Positions 20,501 to 30,515 of a stretch of DNA of 31,311 nt are shown here, in pieces. The translations under genes and the position numbers were made by a program. Each line of letters begins with the position of its first letter. Position 1 is the stretch's first letter. The notes under the pieces were generated by a model. It had not been told where the DNA came from and made no database searches. It was given only the letters and a program-made list of their open reading frames with translations. This DNA is from Collybiopsis luxurians FD-317 M1 (Eukaryota; Basidiomycota; Agaricomycetes; Agaricales; Omphalotaceae): NCBI GenBank assembly GCA_000827265.1, contig KN834832.1:224612-255922 (forward strand). The letters run 5' to 3'.

Positions 20501-20644
20501 GCCACGTCGAATTTGTCTGTTCGTTCGGCGGGCTCTCAGTACTCGCATTTCGATCCAGAGACGTACAGGGATCCGGCGTTTTTTGTGGCTGATACGGCGC
20601 CCAGGGCAGAGTCTAGGGGGAGTCGAAGGAGGGGAAATGAATAA
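17510..20644 (+). CDS. Coiled-coil, proline-rich protein, copy D (full-length form)
   Basis: The model is join(17510..17547, 17594..19793, 19853..20644), 1009 aa. Introns are 46 bp (GTACGC to TACAG, phase 2) and 59 bp (GTGAGT to CTAG, with TACTAAT branch site at 19827-19833). Domains: acidic N-terminus MAGVYEPSDDSEG; Pro/Asp-rich stretch (24-50); conserved YRRQRESAYSTTSPRDLLRL (63-82); coiled coil about 84-250, ending in a Gly/Arg/Ala-rich helix (GRRQGFEAGWNRAREEFG); long disordered Pro-rich region; YDIEIPPADQVQFD near 336; FIPAARSEDGHIALPPP; GHGHGH run; AWGIPIQMP near 533; Asp-Arg repeats near 572; Asn-Pro repeats; and a third exon rich in Ser/Gln ending with SQYSHFDPETYRDPAFFVAD. From memory, proteins of this layout are widespread in Agaricomycetes without known function, so D is probably the ancestral locus and A-C partial duplicates (inference). 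No signal peptide or membrane helix. It faces the DUF6593 gene tail-to-tail. Confidence 0.85.
19271..19307 (+). repeat. Hexanucleotide microsatellite inside D
   Basis: Six near-perfect GGATAG units encode the Asp-Arg run of D. Other short coding repeats in D are GGACAT at about 18995-19018 (Gly-His run) and CCGAAT at about 19404-19428 (Asn-Pro run). All are in-frame multiples of six, so length changes would keep the frame. Confidence 0.85.
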
Positions 20645-20712
20645 ATTAAAAAAGGGTAGTAGGGTATATGTAAAGAAAAGGACATTCTGTTGTACATAGA
20701 CTATGTAGTATT
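20645..20712. terminator. Shared 3' end of two convergent genes
   Basis: Only 68 bp separate the stop of D (20642-20644) from the stop of the minus-strand DUF6593 gene (20715-20713). A/T-rich ATAAATTAAAAAAGG directly follows the stop of D and could act in 3' processing. The two transcripts must overlap or end within each other's 3' regions. Confidence 0.4.
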
Positions 20713-21593
20713 TTATTCCCTTGCTTTCCGCATCACCTCAATGTACGTGAATGTAACAACGATTTCGTCTATCATGTGTTGGCCTGCAGGAAAGATTTCC
20801 AAGTTTCTTGCGCTTTCCTTTTTGAATGGGTTTTTCTTGTGGTATATCGCGAGGGGGGTGTTGGAATCGTCGTTCGAATATAACTAGAGGGGGGATTAGT
20901 AGTTGAGATGAGCTTGGGAATCGTCTTCCTCACCTCCGAACGATGTCGAGCGAGGACCCATTTGTATTCTCTCCCATCTTCACCTGTAAACACGCGGTTG
21001 CTAACAAAGCGTTATCAGAGGGGGGGAGCTCAATTTAGAATAGGAAATACGATTACTTACTGACCGCGATTCCCCCAAGCTCCCTTTTTGAAGAAATCCT
21101 TCACCTGGACTTCTGTTCCACTGTACCGACCCGTCGCGAAGCGGAATTTGGTGCTTTTGAACTTCCGCCATTCGATTTGCGCGAGATACATAAAGTTGGT
21201 GCGTGTGCCTGAGCTTAGGCGGCGTGGCATGGGTGGGGAGGAAGTGGAGGGTGAGGTGGATTCTTCTTCGGGTGAGGGTGAGCGTGGACTCTTAGCATCG
21301 GCGCTGGCGCTCCTCCCGCGTTTGGAACTCGACTGGGAAATGGGGGAGGTCACTTCTTCTTCGGAAGAGGAGTCGTCTGCGGCATCGTCAGTATCGGGCG
21401 CGGGGAGGATGTTGGGCGCTGGGGCTGCTGTTCCCCCATCTGGGTCGTCGTGAATCGCTTTGGTGATCGTTGTAGTCCGGCTGAACCCGAATGGGGTGTG
21501 GACTTTGTAGACGGTGTGGCCTTGCTCGTCAAAGTAGGTGCTATCCTTGATGGGTTCAATGGTGGTGGATGTCATGTATAGTTTGACGGACAT
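20713..21593 (-). CDS. DUF6593-domain protein
   Basis: The model is complement(join(20713..20883, 20934..21000, 21061..21593)), 256 aa. Introns are 60 bp (GTAAGT to TTAG) and 50 bp (GTGAGG to CTAG); both splices restore a continuous family pattern. The start MSVKLYMTS is the first ATG in frame. Features: a beta-rich N-terminus, FDEQGHTVYKVHTPFGFSRT (residues about 21-40); a Ser/Asp/Pro-rich, probably disordered insert (about 55-133); FMYLAQIEWRKFKS and VQVKDFF from 134; RVFTGEDGREYKWVL; SELYSNDDSNTPLAIYHK; and a C-terminus with LEIFPAGQHMIDEIVVTFTY. This order is diagnostic of DUF6593, a family abundant in Agaricomycetes with no assigned biochemical role, resembling phospholipid-scramblase-like/tubby-type beta folds as far as I can judge. 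The long acidic insert between the first strands and the core is unusual. Intact and CpG-normal. Confidence 0.88.
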
Positions 21594-22193
21594 GTTGGCG
21601 GGTAAGGATAACGATCGAGTAAAGGCCTTATATGACTGCAAAGTGCAGTGCTAGGGTGATGAGACTAAACAGCATTACTACTGTATGTAGCAGGGTTTCT
21701 TTAATGACAGCTTTTACTTCAGTCGACTACAAACGTGAGAACATCTGCGCAGGCAATGTTATACTTTTGGCGTTAAACTGCCTTGAGAATCTAAAACACC
21801 AACTTATTCGGCTAACGCGAGTCTAATAATAGATGAACTGACTTGGGAATAGTAAAACAAAACCTGTCACAAATCCATGTCATATCCAGTGCCAGTGCTA
21901 ATGATTATTGTGTTCAACTGAACCTAAATAGGATGTACACCTCATTGACTGCATAGCCTAGTTGACTAGATTATGTGTCTCCTTTGACAAGTTTGACAGT
22001 AGAGGATGATAGCGAGTCCATACTAGATATCTGATTCCATCAAGCCTAGTGAGGAAATTCCCAGCTTCTGGCCAATGAAAATGGAACCCTATTTCCACTA
22101 CCTCTTTAGAGTAGAGGGTTTTGTGCTTCACCTCTGTTGTAACCATGGTAAAGATGTTCCAGTTGCATGACCCACATGAAAAATCACATTCTC
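21594..22193. other. Promoter side of DUF6593 gene, then transition to CpG-poor DNA
   Basis: The first roughly 200 bp should hold the promoter of the minus-strand DUF6593 gene; TTATATG on the + strand at about 21628 is the only TATA-like site noted. CpG falls sharply after about 21820. The open minus frame 21958-22206 (82 aa) is not recognised and I do not call it a gene. Confidence 0.4.
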
Positions 22194-22685
22194 TAGGGTT
22201 GTGCATGGTTGGGTCGGGTCATGAATCCTGGGTTTGGGTCAGGGTCAGCTAAAATCCTGATCCTGACCCAAGCTGTGGGGTCAGGTCTGGGTCAGGTTGG
22301 GTCTGGGTCAAAGTTAGGATTGACCCATGCTGCAAAATATTATCTGAGCTAGGCATGATGAGTGCAAAATTCATTTATACAAGTATATATTTTATCAACT
22401 ACCTATTATCCTCAAACCTAGCTATATGATAGCAGTCCTTATCCAAAACTTTGCATTGAAACTACAGAGAGTATGATCACCTGATCCCAGTTGTTGGGCA
22501 ACAATTCATTTCCCAGTGCCCACCTCAATGTAGCATTTTAGAAAGAATTTCAATTGATAAAGAAGCATCTCCTGGCATAAGTATCTGTGCTAAATTGCTC
22601 AGCCCCTTCTCAAGCCTGGGCACACTGACCCTTGAGCTGGGTTGGGTTGGATCATGGGTCAGTGACCCAACCTTGCACAACCCTA
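22194..22685. mobile_element. hAT-like non-autonomous TIR element
   Basis: The first 22 bases at 22194 and the last 22 ending at 22685 are inverted repeats with one mismatch; both begin TAGGGTTGTGCA and continue into GGTTGGGTC. Subterminal GGGTCAGG/GGGTCTGG repeats (22220-22320) and GGGTTGGGTTGG/GGGTCAGTGACCC near the other end look like transposase-binding clusters. TAGGGTTG-type ends with GGGTC clusters are reminiscent of hAT MITEs. I see no exact 8-bp target duplication, although CATTCTC lies next to both ends (shifted four bases on the right). No coding capacity. Confidence 0.7.
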
Positions 22686-22932
22686 ATGTCATTCTCTGTT
22701 GTTCCTCTTCTAAATTTCCTCTAATTTGTTCTTTTTACTTCACATTCATCATGTTCATCACTGTCAGTAACCATCCAGCAATGTACCATCTTATGGAGCA
22801 GCTTCCAGGTTCAGTTTTTTTACCTTGTTCCTCCATAAATTAGGATGTTCAACTACACAGACATCAATTTTCTCAACTGTAACTGCTTCCCAAAGGCTGT
22901 CTGCCTACACTGCTGTAAACCAATTCCAAGTT

Positions 22933-23073
22933 CATCAGGAAAAATGGGTTGAGCTTGGGGTTACATAATGACAACCTTGGGGAACCTAAGAAGAATAAGA
23001 CACTTCAAGCACTTAGTTTGCCTAGGCCATCCTCAGGTAACTTTCCTGAGGTCCAACCCTATTTTTCCTGATG
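22933..23073. mobile_element. Short MITE, CATCAGGAAAAA family
   Basis: The 141-bp element has termini CATCAGGAAAAATGGGTTG and, on the opposite strand, CATCAGGAAAAATAGGGTTG. Its left 95 bp closely match the left end of the 786-bp element at 28179 (GAGCTTGGGGTTA, ATGACAACCT, GACACTTCAAG), and its right end matches that element's right end (GAGG-CCA-CC-ATTTTT-CTGATG). It is therefore probably an internally deleted derivative. Confidence 0.7.
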
Positions 23074-24055
23074 TTGTTTCTGATCCCATATCCACTAACC
23101 TTATCTTTGGAAATGATTTCATATATCTGCTCAGAGGAGCTGTCCTGGTACTAATAGCACCCAGTGATATCCAAATTCCTGATACACCTAATCTACTGAC
23201 ACCTATCTTACCCCCCTCTTGCACCTGCTTTTTTAGCTTTTCCCAGACATGAGTTCTTTTTAACTTGATAATATCTTTTCTTAATTCCTACACAGACCAA
23301 ATTGAATTGGAAAATAGTCCTTCTCAAGACACTTCCCCATTAATGGGATTCATACTTACCATAATGTGGCAAATATAGACACATGTCTTGATCAGTGTAA
23401 TCTCTCTCAAATACCCCTAATACATCTGATACATATAATGATTTCTTTCCCACCAATGCTCAAGGATCCATCTCTGAAGTGGTTCAGACTGTTGCAATGC
23501 CCCTTTTGTTTCTGTCAATAATCAGCAGTACCCTATTTGGCTTCTGTGAAAGTGGTGTTTACACCTCAATGTTTTGATCTGATAGTAGTAAAGTTTGGAG
23601 AGGCACACACCTTTATGGTTTGGTCTTCAGATCGAACAATGTCATCTTGCCCTCTTCTGTTAGACAGAAAACTCACTCAGTCAGGGAAGACCTCTGAGAG
23701 GAAGTTTGAGGATGGGAAGAATCAATCACTCTACACTACTATACACACAGTTTTATAGTAGATAGAATAACAAATGTAGGAATATGTTGCAGTTAGCTTT
23801 CTTAATAAGGTAACTCAACATGTTGAAAGATGTTAAGCTTGAAGTTCTCATGCATGATGACAGGACACAGTTGCCAAATTAAAAAGAATTAGGTATACAA
23901 GTACATCACTATGAGTATAAGTACTTGTGGCCTATTTCTAATAGAATATCTATAGGTAAATAATATACCTAGAAAAGGAAGTAAAACATGTATGAGTTGA
24001 AATAGATAATAAGTAGGTATAAAGTAAAAACACTCTCAGAGATCTTTAGAAAACC
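23074..24055. other. CpG-poor stretch without recognised gene
   Basis: Open frames at 22968-23252 (94 aa, partly inside the MITE) and 23537-23758 (73 aa) have no family resemblance I can support. The Pro/Thr-rich reading at 23080-23230 could be a decayed retrotransposon linker, but no diagnostic motif is present. Confidence 0.35.
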
Positions 24056-24059
24056 CACA

Positions 24060-24204
24060 GGCATCTTCAGGAGCCTCAGGCATTAAGGTGTCTCCTGACC
24101 ACTCCAGCTGACCTGGGCAGCCCAGGCAGCCAGGGTGGCCTAGGCTTATCTGGACACTCTGAAACTAGCTACTGCTAGCCTGGGCACAAGAATTTTTTCC
24201 TGAT
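24060..24204. mobile_element. Partial MITE-like element
   Basis: The right edge ATTTTTTCCTGATA (about 24192-24205) is the inverse of the ATCAGGAAAAA terminus. The interior is packed with CCTGGG, CCCAGG and CCTAGG as in the other copies. No matching left terminus is visible, so the start is approximate. Confidence 0.4.
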
Positions 24205-25514
24205 ACCCTGCATTTAATAGTGCTATACTTACCACTTGACAGATTTGCTGTTCATGCCATCATAGTGACAAGCTGCTTCTGTGCAAAGCTTCTCACTATT
24301 TTGAAGGCTTGGATCCATGCTCACATTAGATCTGTTTTGGAAAGCCTGGCTCATTCAGATGTCTCAAAATTATGCTTACCTTCACTGTACAAGACTTAGA
24401 TTATAATTTTACTATTGCCTTTGCATGATGCTATCACAGATAACTGGAGCAAATAAAGAAGGAGCCCATTCCATATGCAATATATTGTTCTACTAGTTTG
24501 CCCTTGTTTTGCAATTTATGGAAATCTTCAGCTTTTTTTTTTTTATCAGAGACACTCAACAATTTGACTCAAGTCTGAAAGCACTGGTTCACATTAACCA
24601 AAAAATCCTTCATTCCTCCTGGAGATGCATTGAATAGGCATGCCCTTGTCTCATTGTCCTTTAAAGGATTGAACACTGATACTTATGACTTTGCTGCCAC
24701 AAAAGCAAAAACATATTTTGAAGAAGGATCACTTATCAGTGAGAAGATCATTTTTAATTTAAATTCTGGAGTAGACCAGAACACTTGCAAAAAGGATTTC
24801 AAAGATTTAGAAATATAATTTGAAAAGTTAGTAACATTTTTGTTAATAGAATAACCTTTGAACTCACATGTTTCTAGAAAAGATTGATTGAGCTTTCATT
24901 TTCATCACTATTCACTTGACAAAGAAGGGCACACTTCACTATATGCCTGACAGTCAAGCTGTCAATGTTACTGAGCAAGTCTGTTTCATTTTTTCTTTTT
25001 AGTCTCAGGATGTTTACTGCAAATTTGTAAAAGTTATAAATGCACTGATATCCATTTCCTTTGGCAACATTTTGAGCTGGATTAAAGCACACCTCATCAT
25101 TTTTACCTACAGGCTGATCCTTGAAGATAAGCCCAATTTCCAATCCTTCAGAGATCTGAGACTACAAGACAAGTGAATAATAAAGGATATTCTGAAGCAC
25201 AACTGACAGATATCCATTTCTAGAAAAATATTCAAATCTGTTATTGCATTTACTACCAAACAACTTCAGCTCCAGTTTACAGATGCATGGGGCACTGATT
25301 TCTTTCATCATATCCTTCTACAAGGCCTTTCAATTGAGCAGGATCTTTCTAACTTTACTCAGACATTGCTAACACTGGACATGCATCTTAACATGACTCT
25401 TTCATGTTCTCCTCATCCTCCTTCCCCTCTTCTTTGTTACTCTTGTCATTCTTATTATGTTTCTCTGTCCTCTCCTTTCCCTCATCTTCCTCTATATTTT
25501 CTTTTTCCCTCCTT
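24205..25514. other. CpG-poor stretch, unrecognised ORFs
   Basis: Two open frames, 24630-24818 (+, 62 aa) and 24874-25143 (-, 89 aa, includes VGKNDEVCFNPAQN), are unrecognised. A run of 12 T lies at 24533-24544. The stretch 25400-25510 is an impure CT/T-rich run. Nothing here supports a functional gene. Confidence 0.35.
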
Positions 25515-25695
25515 CATCAGGAAAAAGCCCTAAAGCCCAGGCTACCCAGGCTGGCCAGGGGATACCCCTTAAATCCTAGGCAACCTTGAGCTCTCTGAGT
25601 ATCCTGGGGCCATCTTAAAGCCATTTTCAACTGGCCTCAGAGGTCTCAGGGAGCTCAGGTCACCCCAGAGATTCTCAGGGACCTTGAGGCTGTTG
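25515..25695. mobile_element. Partial MITE-like element
   Basis: It begins with CATCAGGAAAAAG at 25515 and has the CCCAGG/CCAGGGG/CCTAGG-rich interior of the family. A right terminus was not found; the GC-rich composition ends near 25695. Confidence 0.4.
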
Positions 25696-25699
25696 CAGT

Positions 25700-26005
25700 A
25701 CAATATGAACTTAGGTATTTTGAGCACTTACAAATTATATTAGCTTACTTAATTAGCACATTAGTATGAAACATGAAGGTCAAGTTCTTTAGTTATTGAC
25801 CTTTGTGTTCAGGTATGTCTACAGTACTTACAACCTTATAATTCTAGTTATTGACTTTTATGTTCAGTGCTGTGTGCAACAGGTTATAGTGCCCCATGCC
25901 AAGTGCGCAAACTGACCATCCGACACTTCCAATTCATCATATCAATATCTATACTTGCACTTCCAAAAGGCATTCTATTTCATTTTTCTATCTCTAGTCA
26001 ACATC
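25700..26005 (+). other. 5' flank of the copia element
   Basis: A/T-rich DNA precedes the Gag start. AGTTATTGACYTTTRTGTTCAG occurs twice, at about 25791 and 25849. CAGGTTATAGTGCCCCATG (about 25880-25900) sits where an LTR end and primer-binding site would be expected, but I cannot match it to a tRNA or define an LTR. Confidence 0.3.
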
Positions 26006-26345
26006 ATGACAGAGCTTCAGGAAAGCTTCAAAAATCTCAATAGCAATAACTATACTACTTGGCATACTGAAGCTAAAGCCTGGCTCAAGGTTAAAGGTGT
26101 ATGTTAATCCAGACCCAAAGGCAGTGACCTTGAATATTGAACCAACTCCAGAGACTGTTAATAAACTAACAGTCCAAGAATGAAGAGAGCTTCAAATCTT
26201 CTACAAGGAAAAGGACCAAGCTGCTGGTCTTTTATTTCTCTGCATTGACAAATCACAGAAGGCTCATATCAAAGGTGTCAAAGATGACCCAAGAAAAGTA
26301 TAGACTACCCTATGTGACCTTCATCAATAGAAGAAACCAGGCACT
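26006..26345 (+). pseudogene. Copia Gag, N-terminal part
   Basis: ATG 26006 opens MTELQESFKNLNSNNYTTWH, the usual start of fungal copia Gag, where the NYxxW element precedes the capsid-like region. A stop follows at about 26105. The later segments KDQAAGLLFLCIDKSQKAH and IKGVKDDPRKV fit the family, with stops in place of Trp and Gln. The match breaks after KKPGT at 26345. Confidence 0.75.
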
Positions 26346-27580
26346 CAATGATGAGGTTGTTTGTGGTTAAGGGTGCAAGGGGTACATTGTCAAAGGTTCT
26401 GCAATACCAGAACAATTCAATCAACCTGATTGATCCTTTTGTCTGTCAAAACTTCAACTATTTGAAGAGGTAATGATCTGTATTTTTCAAATGTTCTAAG
26501 TTATTCTACAACAGGAACTATTCATTAACTTTTCAATGTCTCAACTAAAATATATGTTCAAAAGGTTTTAGGCTCAAGGTAGCTTTGTCAAAAATGCAGG
26601 AGCAACTCAACCACTAATCATGGCAGGTATACAACCACATTCTGGGCAAGAAAAATAATCAAATACTTCACACAGAGGCTGCTACAGTCCAAAGGTTACT
26701 TGTTTTAAACAGTAGACTAATAACTGTATTTATACTACTAAAAATAATGTCTACTGTTTAATACAAAATCATTTCTAAATAATTCACTTTCAAATTCCAG
26801 TTTTTCTTATAGGAAAATCAGAGTTTGTCTCCAATCAATTATCCAAAGGTGTCTAATAATTCATAATAGATAGTCTCTTCAGTTATTAAGTCTAAATGAC
26901 TTGAGTCAGATTTGTTTGATTCTATGCAGATGGGTTGAGCAATAACCTGCTTCCATTTCTGCAGCACAACTGCTTCTACATTCACTCTAAGTATTTGTCT
27001 AATTGTATCTTTTTCTAAGGAAGAAGTATCCTTCAATCTAATATTCCAGCACATTACCCATAAGTGGTTGCTCATTGCAATCCAATAGTGTCCCTTAGAT
27101 CAAAAGAATCTGTAACCTTAATTCATTCTGAGATTTGGTATCTCTAATTGGCTCATTTTTAATTAGGTTCCATGAGACTGTAGCCCTCTCATTCTCAGCA
27201 TCAGAGCAATTCAGGTTCCTTATCAGTCTGAGCTGCTGGTCACTTGTAAGAGTATTGAGTAATGATAAACCTTTATGATTGGAGGATTCATATATGGTTC
27301 CAACAATACACCTGCTTTTATAAAAGACTGTTACTTTAATTAGATGGGTTTGCTAGCATGGACAAATACTAGAGCAATTGAATGGTAATAGTATACTTTT
27401 CCATGAAATGGGTGCCTTTTTTTGAGTATCACCATTTTCATTAAAAGTTACTACTGTGAAGTGTAATTGTAGACTTTAGCTGTCAGATCAGAACTACTGC
27501 AGCCACTGTGTGTAATGCAAAGGTGAAATCATCAATTTTCATCAATTACATGCCTGGATTTAAGTTGGGCCCATTATTGG
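26346..27580. mobile_element. Insertion of unknown class in copia Gag
   Basis: About 1235 bp separates KKPGT from FSAFNDLF, two parts that are adjacent in copia Gag. The ends are weakly inverted (CAATGATGAG on the left; CCAATAATGGG on the right read from the other strand). No target duplication is obvious. The minus-strand open frame 26839-27075 (78 aa) is unrecognised. It could be a transposon or two nested ones. Confidence 0.5.
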
Positions 27581-28178
27581 TTCAGTGCCTTCAATGACCT
27601 TTTTGCTATCACAAAGAAGTCCAATGAGTTGCTGGTAGACTTTGCCAGTCATGTCTCCAAGGCTGTACAGGCAATCAAGATGTTGCATAAAGACAAGTAT
27701 ACTCTTGAGGACCTAGATAAAGAACTTGAGACCATGGCACTCATCTGTTCCCTCCCTTTTGAATGCAACAATTTTGTCTCTTCACTCCTTCTTCTTGATA
27801 CCCTTGAAATCTCCAAACTCCAAGAGGTGTTCTACAATCAGGCTGCCCAACAGAAGGCCCAGAACAAAAAAGAAGCCATTGCCAATGCAGCTCTTATCAC
27901 AGCTACCCCAGCAGTAGCTACATATCTTTAGTTCAGAAACAGTGCAACTGGTGCAGCCATGAGGGCCATATCAAGGATGAATGCTATACAAAGAAAAAGA
28001 TGAGGAAGCAGGTGCAGGAGAAAGCCAAGAAACCACAGGTTAATCTTGCAGTGGCAGTCATACTGAATAAAGAACATGCTATCCAAGTGAGTCCCAATTC
28101 TTCTCTTCCTATAACACATTTTTGGAACACTGATACAGGAGCCTCTGCCCATATGACACTGCATTGTCAATGGTTCAA
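27581..28178 (+). pseudogene. Copia Gag C-terminus, zinc knuckle and protease
   Basis: 27581-27931 is an open Gag segment (FSAFNDLFAITKKSNELLVD, then helical sequence). After a stop and frame change, 27943-27984 encodes a CCHC zinc knuckle with the exact CX2CX4HX4C spacing, followed by a Lys-rich stretch. The aspartic protease motif DTGAS is at 28132-28146, in FWNTDTGASAHMT. The frame then runs into the MITE at 28179. Confidence 0.85.
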
Positions 28179-28964
28179 CATCAGGAAAAATAGCTTGAGC
28201 TTGGGGTTAAATTATGACAACCTCAAGAAACCTAAGAAGCATAGGACACTTCAAGTACTCAGGTTACCTAGGTTTCCATAGTCCAACCTCTATATCCTAG
28301 GGTGCCCTAGGTTCTCCTAGGTTGTCTCAGGTTGCCCCAGGTTGGCTCAGGTTGCATAAAGGGTTAATAAGTAAAAATAATATATCTTTATATATTACTG
28401 TTTGTGCTCTATTCTACTGTATATAGTGAGCTATTGTACTTGTATAATAGTAGTAGTAGTATTGAACTTGTACATATTTTATGTATAGTATATATAGTGT
28501 ACATTATACTTTATAATGTATTACAGTATACTAGTATTAACCTAATATACTCAAGTACAATATTTCAGTACAGTAAAGAGCTTATACATATACATATAGT
28601 GTGTATATAGTATGGTATAATTGTGATATACTTGTTTTGACCATATGAAAATTATTTTGATTGTAGACAGCTCACAGGGTTGCATCATGTGACTTATGTC
28701 AAATTTCAGTTTCTATGAGTTATCTACAACTAAGAAGGTCATGCATTTAGGATAGATAAAAGCATAGGTATATATATTCAATATAATTTTGCCTTATTTG
28801 GTAATATTTACAGCATCACTCCTCAGGTTTGCCCAGGATATTGGCATTTCCTAGGTTACCTGAGGTTCACCCAGGTTGCACAGGTCACCTAGGTCACCCA
28901 GGTCCCTCAGGTTGCTTCAGGTTGCCTCCTAAGTAACCTGAGGCCCAGACTATTTTTTCTGATG
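28179..28964. mobile_element. 786-bp MITE of the CATCAGGAAAAA family, inside copia
   Basis: The termini CATCAGGAAAAATAG (28179) and, inverted, CATCAGAAAAAATAG (ending 28964) differ at one base. Copia protease precedes it and the conserved VLHAPSLQNNLLS of copia follows it, so it is an insertion. Both subterminal regions (28250-28360 and 28820-28945) carry many CCYAGGTTGC-like units in the same orientation. The centre (28375-28640) is extremely A/T-rich with TATATAGTGTA repeats. No ORF resembles a transposase. Confidence 0.8.
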
Positions 28965-30250
28965 AAATTATACTCATTACACATTGTGCCTATTTGATTG
29001 GCTGATAATTCAGTTATTAACTCAGAGGGTAAAAGATTCAGCTAGAAGGTAGTCAACATGTAGTGGAATTTTGCAATGTTCTTCATGCACCCAGTTTACA
29101 AAATAATCTCCTTTCCCCTTTTCTCCTTGTGAAACAGAACAACTATACAGCAATTATTGAAGTTCCAATATTCAAATTCATGGCAATAATACTATCCTCA
29201 CTGCTACTGTGAACTTCCAGAATATCAGCTATCTGAATGGTCACTCAATAGTCTACCTACACATGTCTCACTACACCTCAGCTATGGTTAGCAATACCTG
29301 CCTCCTAGATTTGACTCTTTGGCATTGGCATCTCAGATATATTGACCACAAGACCATAAAGTCAATGGTCAAACTTAAACTGGTTAAAGGTCTCATTATT
29401 ACAGATTCAACTCAACCTGATCCTATCTGTGAGCACTGTCTGGCTGGAAAGCAGTATTGACACAATATCCCTTGAGGACCTTTGCTTCAGAAATTGTGTG
29501 TCATTGCTTATATCTGTACTGAACTAAAGGGGCCCATGCCTCCTACCAGTAAGGAAGGCTTTCAGTACTGCCAAATTATTCTTATCTGTGATGCTCTACA
29601 ATTCTGGTGTGTAGACTATTTGAAATAGAAGAGTGACACTCTGGCATGTTTCAAATGTTTCAAGGCCTATGCTGAAAAGTTTCATGGCCTGGACATTCTT
29701 CTTGTACATGAAGATAAAGGTAGAGAGTATATTGGCAAGTTCAAACAGTATCTAATTGAATGTGGGATTGAAACACAAGGAACTGAGCCTGGTGAACTAT
29801 ATCAAAATGATATTGCAGAACAAGTCAATCATACTGTTGCAGAAGGTGCAGGTGCAATGATGGCCAAAGCTAACCTCCATCCTTCCTTCTGGAACACTCT
29901 GTTGCAGCCTTTGTTGAGGTTTAGAACTGTACTCCAACTTCCCCTCATTTGCATACTATCCCAGCAACTGGATGGTATAAATCCAAGCTTAACATCTCAT
30001 ATTTTTGTGTATTTGGTTGTCTCACCTATGTTCTGGTCAAACATAAAGCATTTAAGACACATTCTAAAAAAATGCATATTCATTGGTTATCTTTTGGGCA
30101 TGAAAGCATGGCTGTTTTGGAATTCCACCACAAGTTGTTTTTTTCCTTCAAGTCATGTTGTCTTTGATGAATGTCAATTTTCTGGTGATCACAAGCACAT
30201 TGAAAATATCTTTGGTGACCTATTTCAGAAATTTTCACTTGCTTTTTTTT
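28965..30250 (+). pseudogene. Copia pre-integrase and integrase core
   Basis: VLHAPSLQNNLLS (about 29080-29115) is followed by the GAG-pre-integrase segment at 29325-29460 (LWHWHLRYIDHKTIKSM and ICEHCLAGKQ, the HHCC zinc module). The integrase core follows from about 29490, with ELKGPMPP, HEDKGREYIGKF around the second catalytic Asp, and an AEQVNHTVAE stretch around the catalytic Glu. FWNTLL and the FG-like segment near 30010 close it, in shifted frames. Several stops and frameshifts make it inactive. Confidence 0.85.
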
Positions 30251-30340
30251 AACTACAATCCTTTTCCACATCAAATTTCACCTCTTTTCCATCCAACTCT
30301 ACACCTACTACTGTACCCATGCTAAATCAAGGGGGAGAAG

Positions 30341-30515
30341 CATCTGAAAAAATACTTCTGGCCAGGGCAACCAGGGGACATGTCCCAAATCCTAGGAAGC
30401 CCAAGAATCTTTGAAGAAATTTAAGAGCACTTTAAAATAACCTCAGAAACTCTGGGAAGCCTGGGATTTTGAACATGTCCCCTAACTGCCTTGGCCAGAA
30501 GTGTTTTTTCAGATG
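30341..30515. mobile_element. 175-bp MITE with long TIRs, inside copia
   Basis: The two ends are inverted repeats over about 45 bp with few differences; both start CATCTGAAAAAA, then ACTTCTGGCCA, and later share AGGGGACATGT. The terminal six bases resemble the CATCAG ends of the 22933 and 28179 elements. The interior has GGGAAGCC and CCTAGGAAGCCC blocks. It sits in the integrase-RT linker. Confidence 0.8.

Noticed and set aside
24533..24544. T run as the tail of a LINE or SINE
   Set aside because: No adjacent reverse transcriptase, Pol III boxes or target duplication.
28404..28610. 68-aa ORF in the centre of the 786-bp element
   Set aside because: It arises from A/T-rich TATATAGT repeats without any transposase-like motif.
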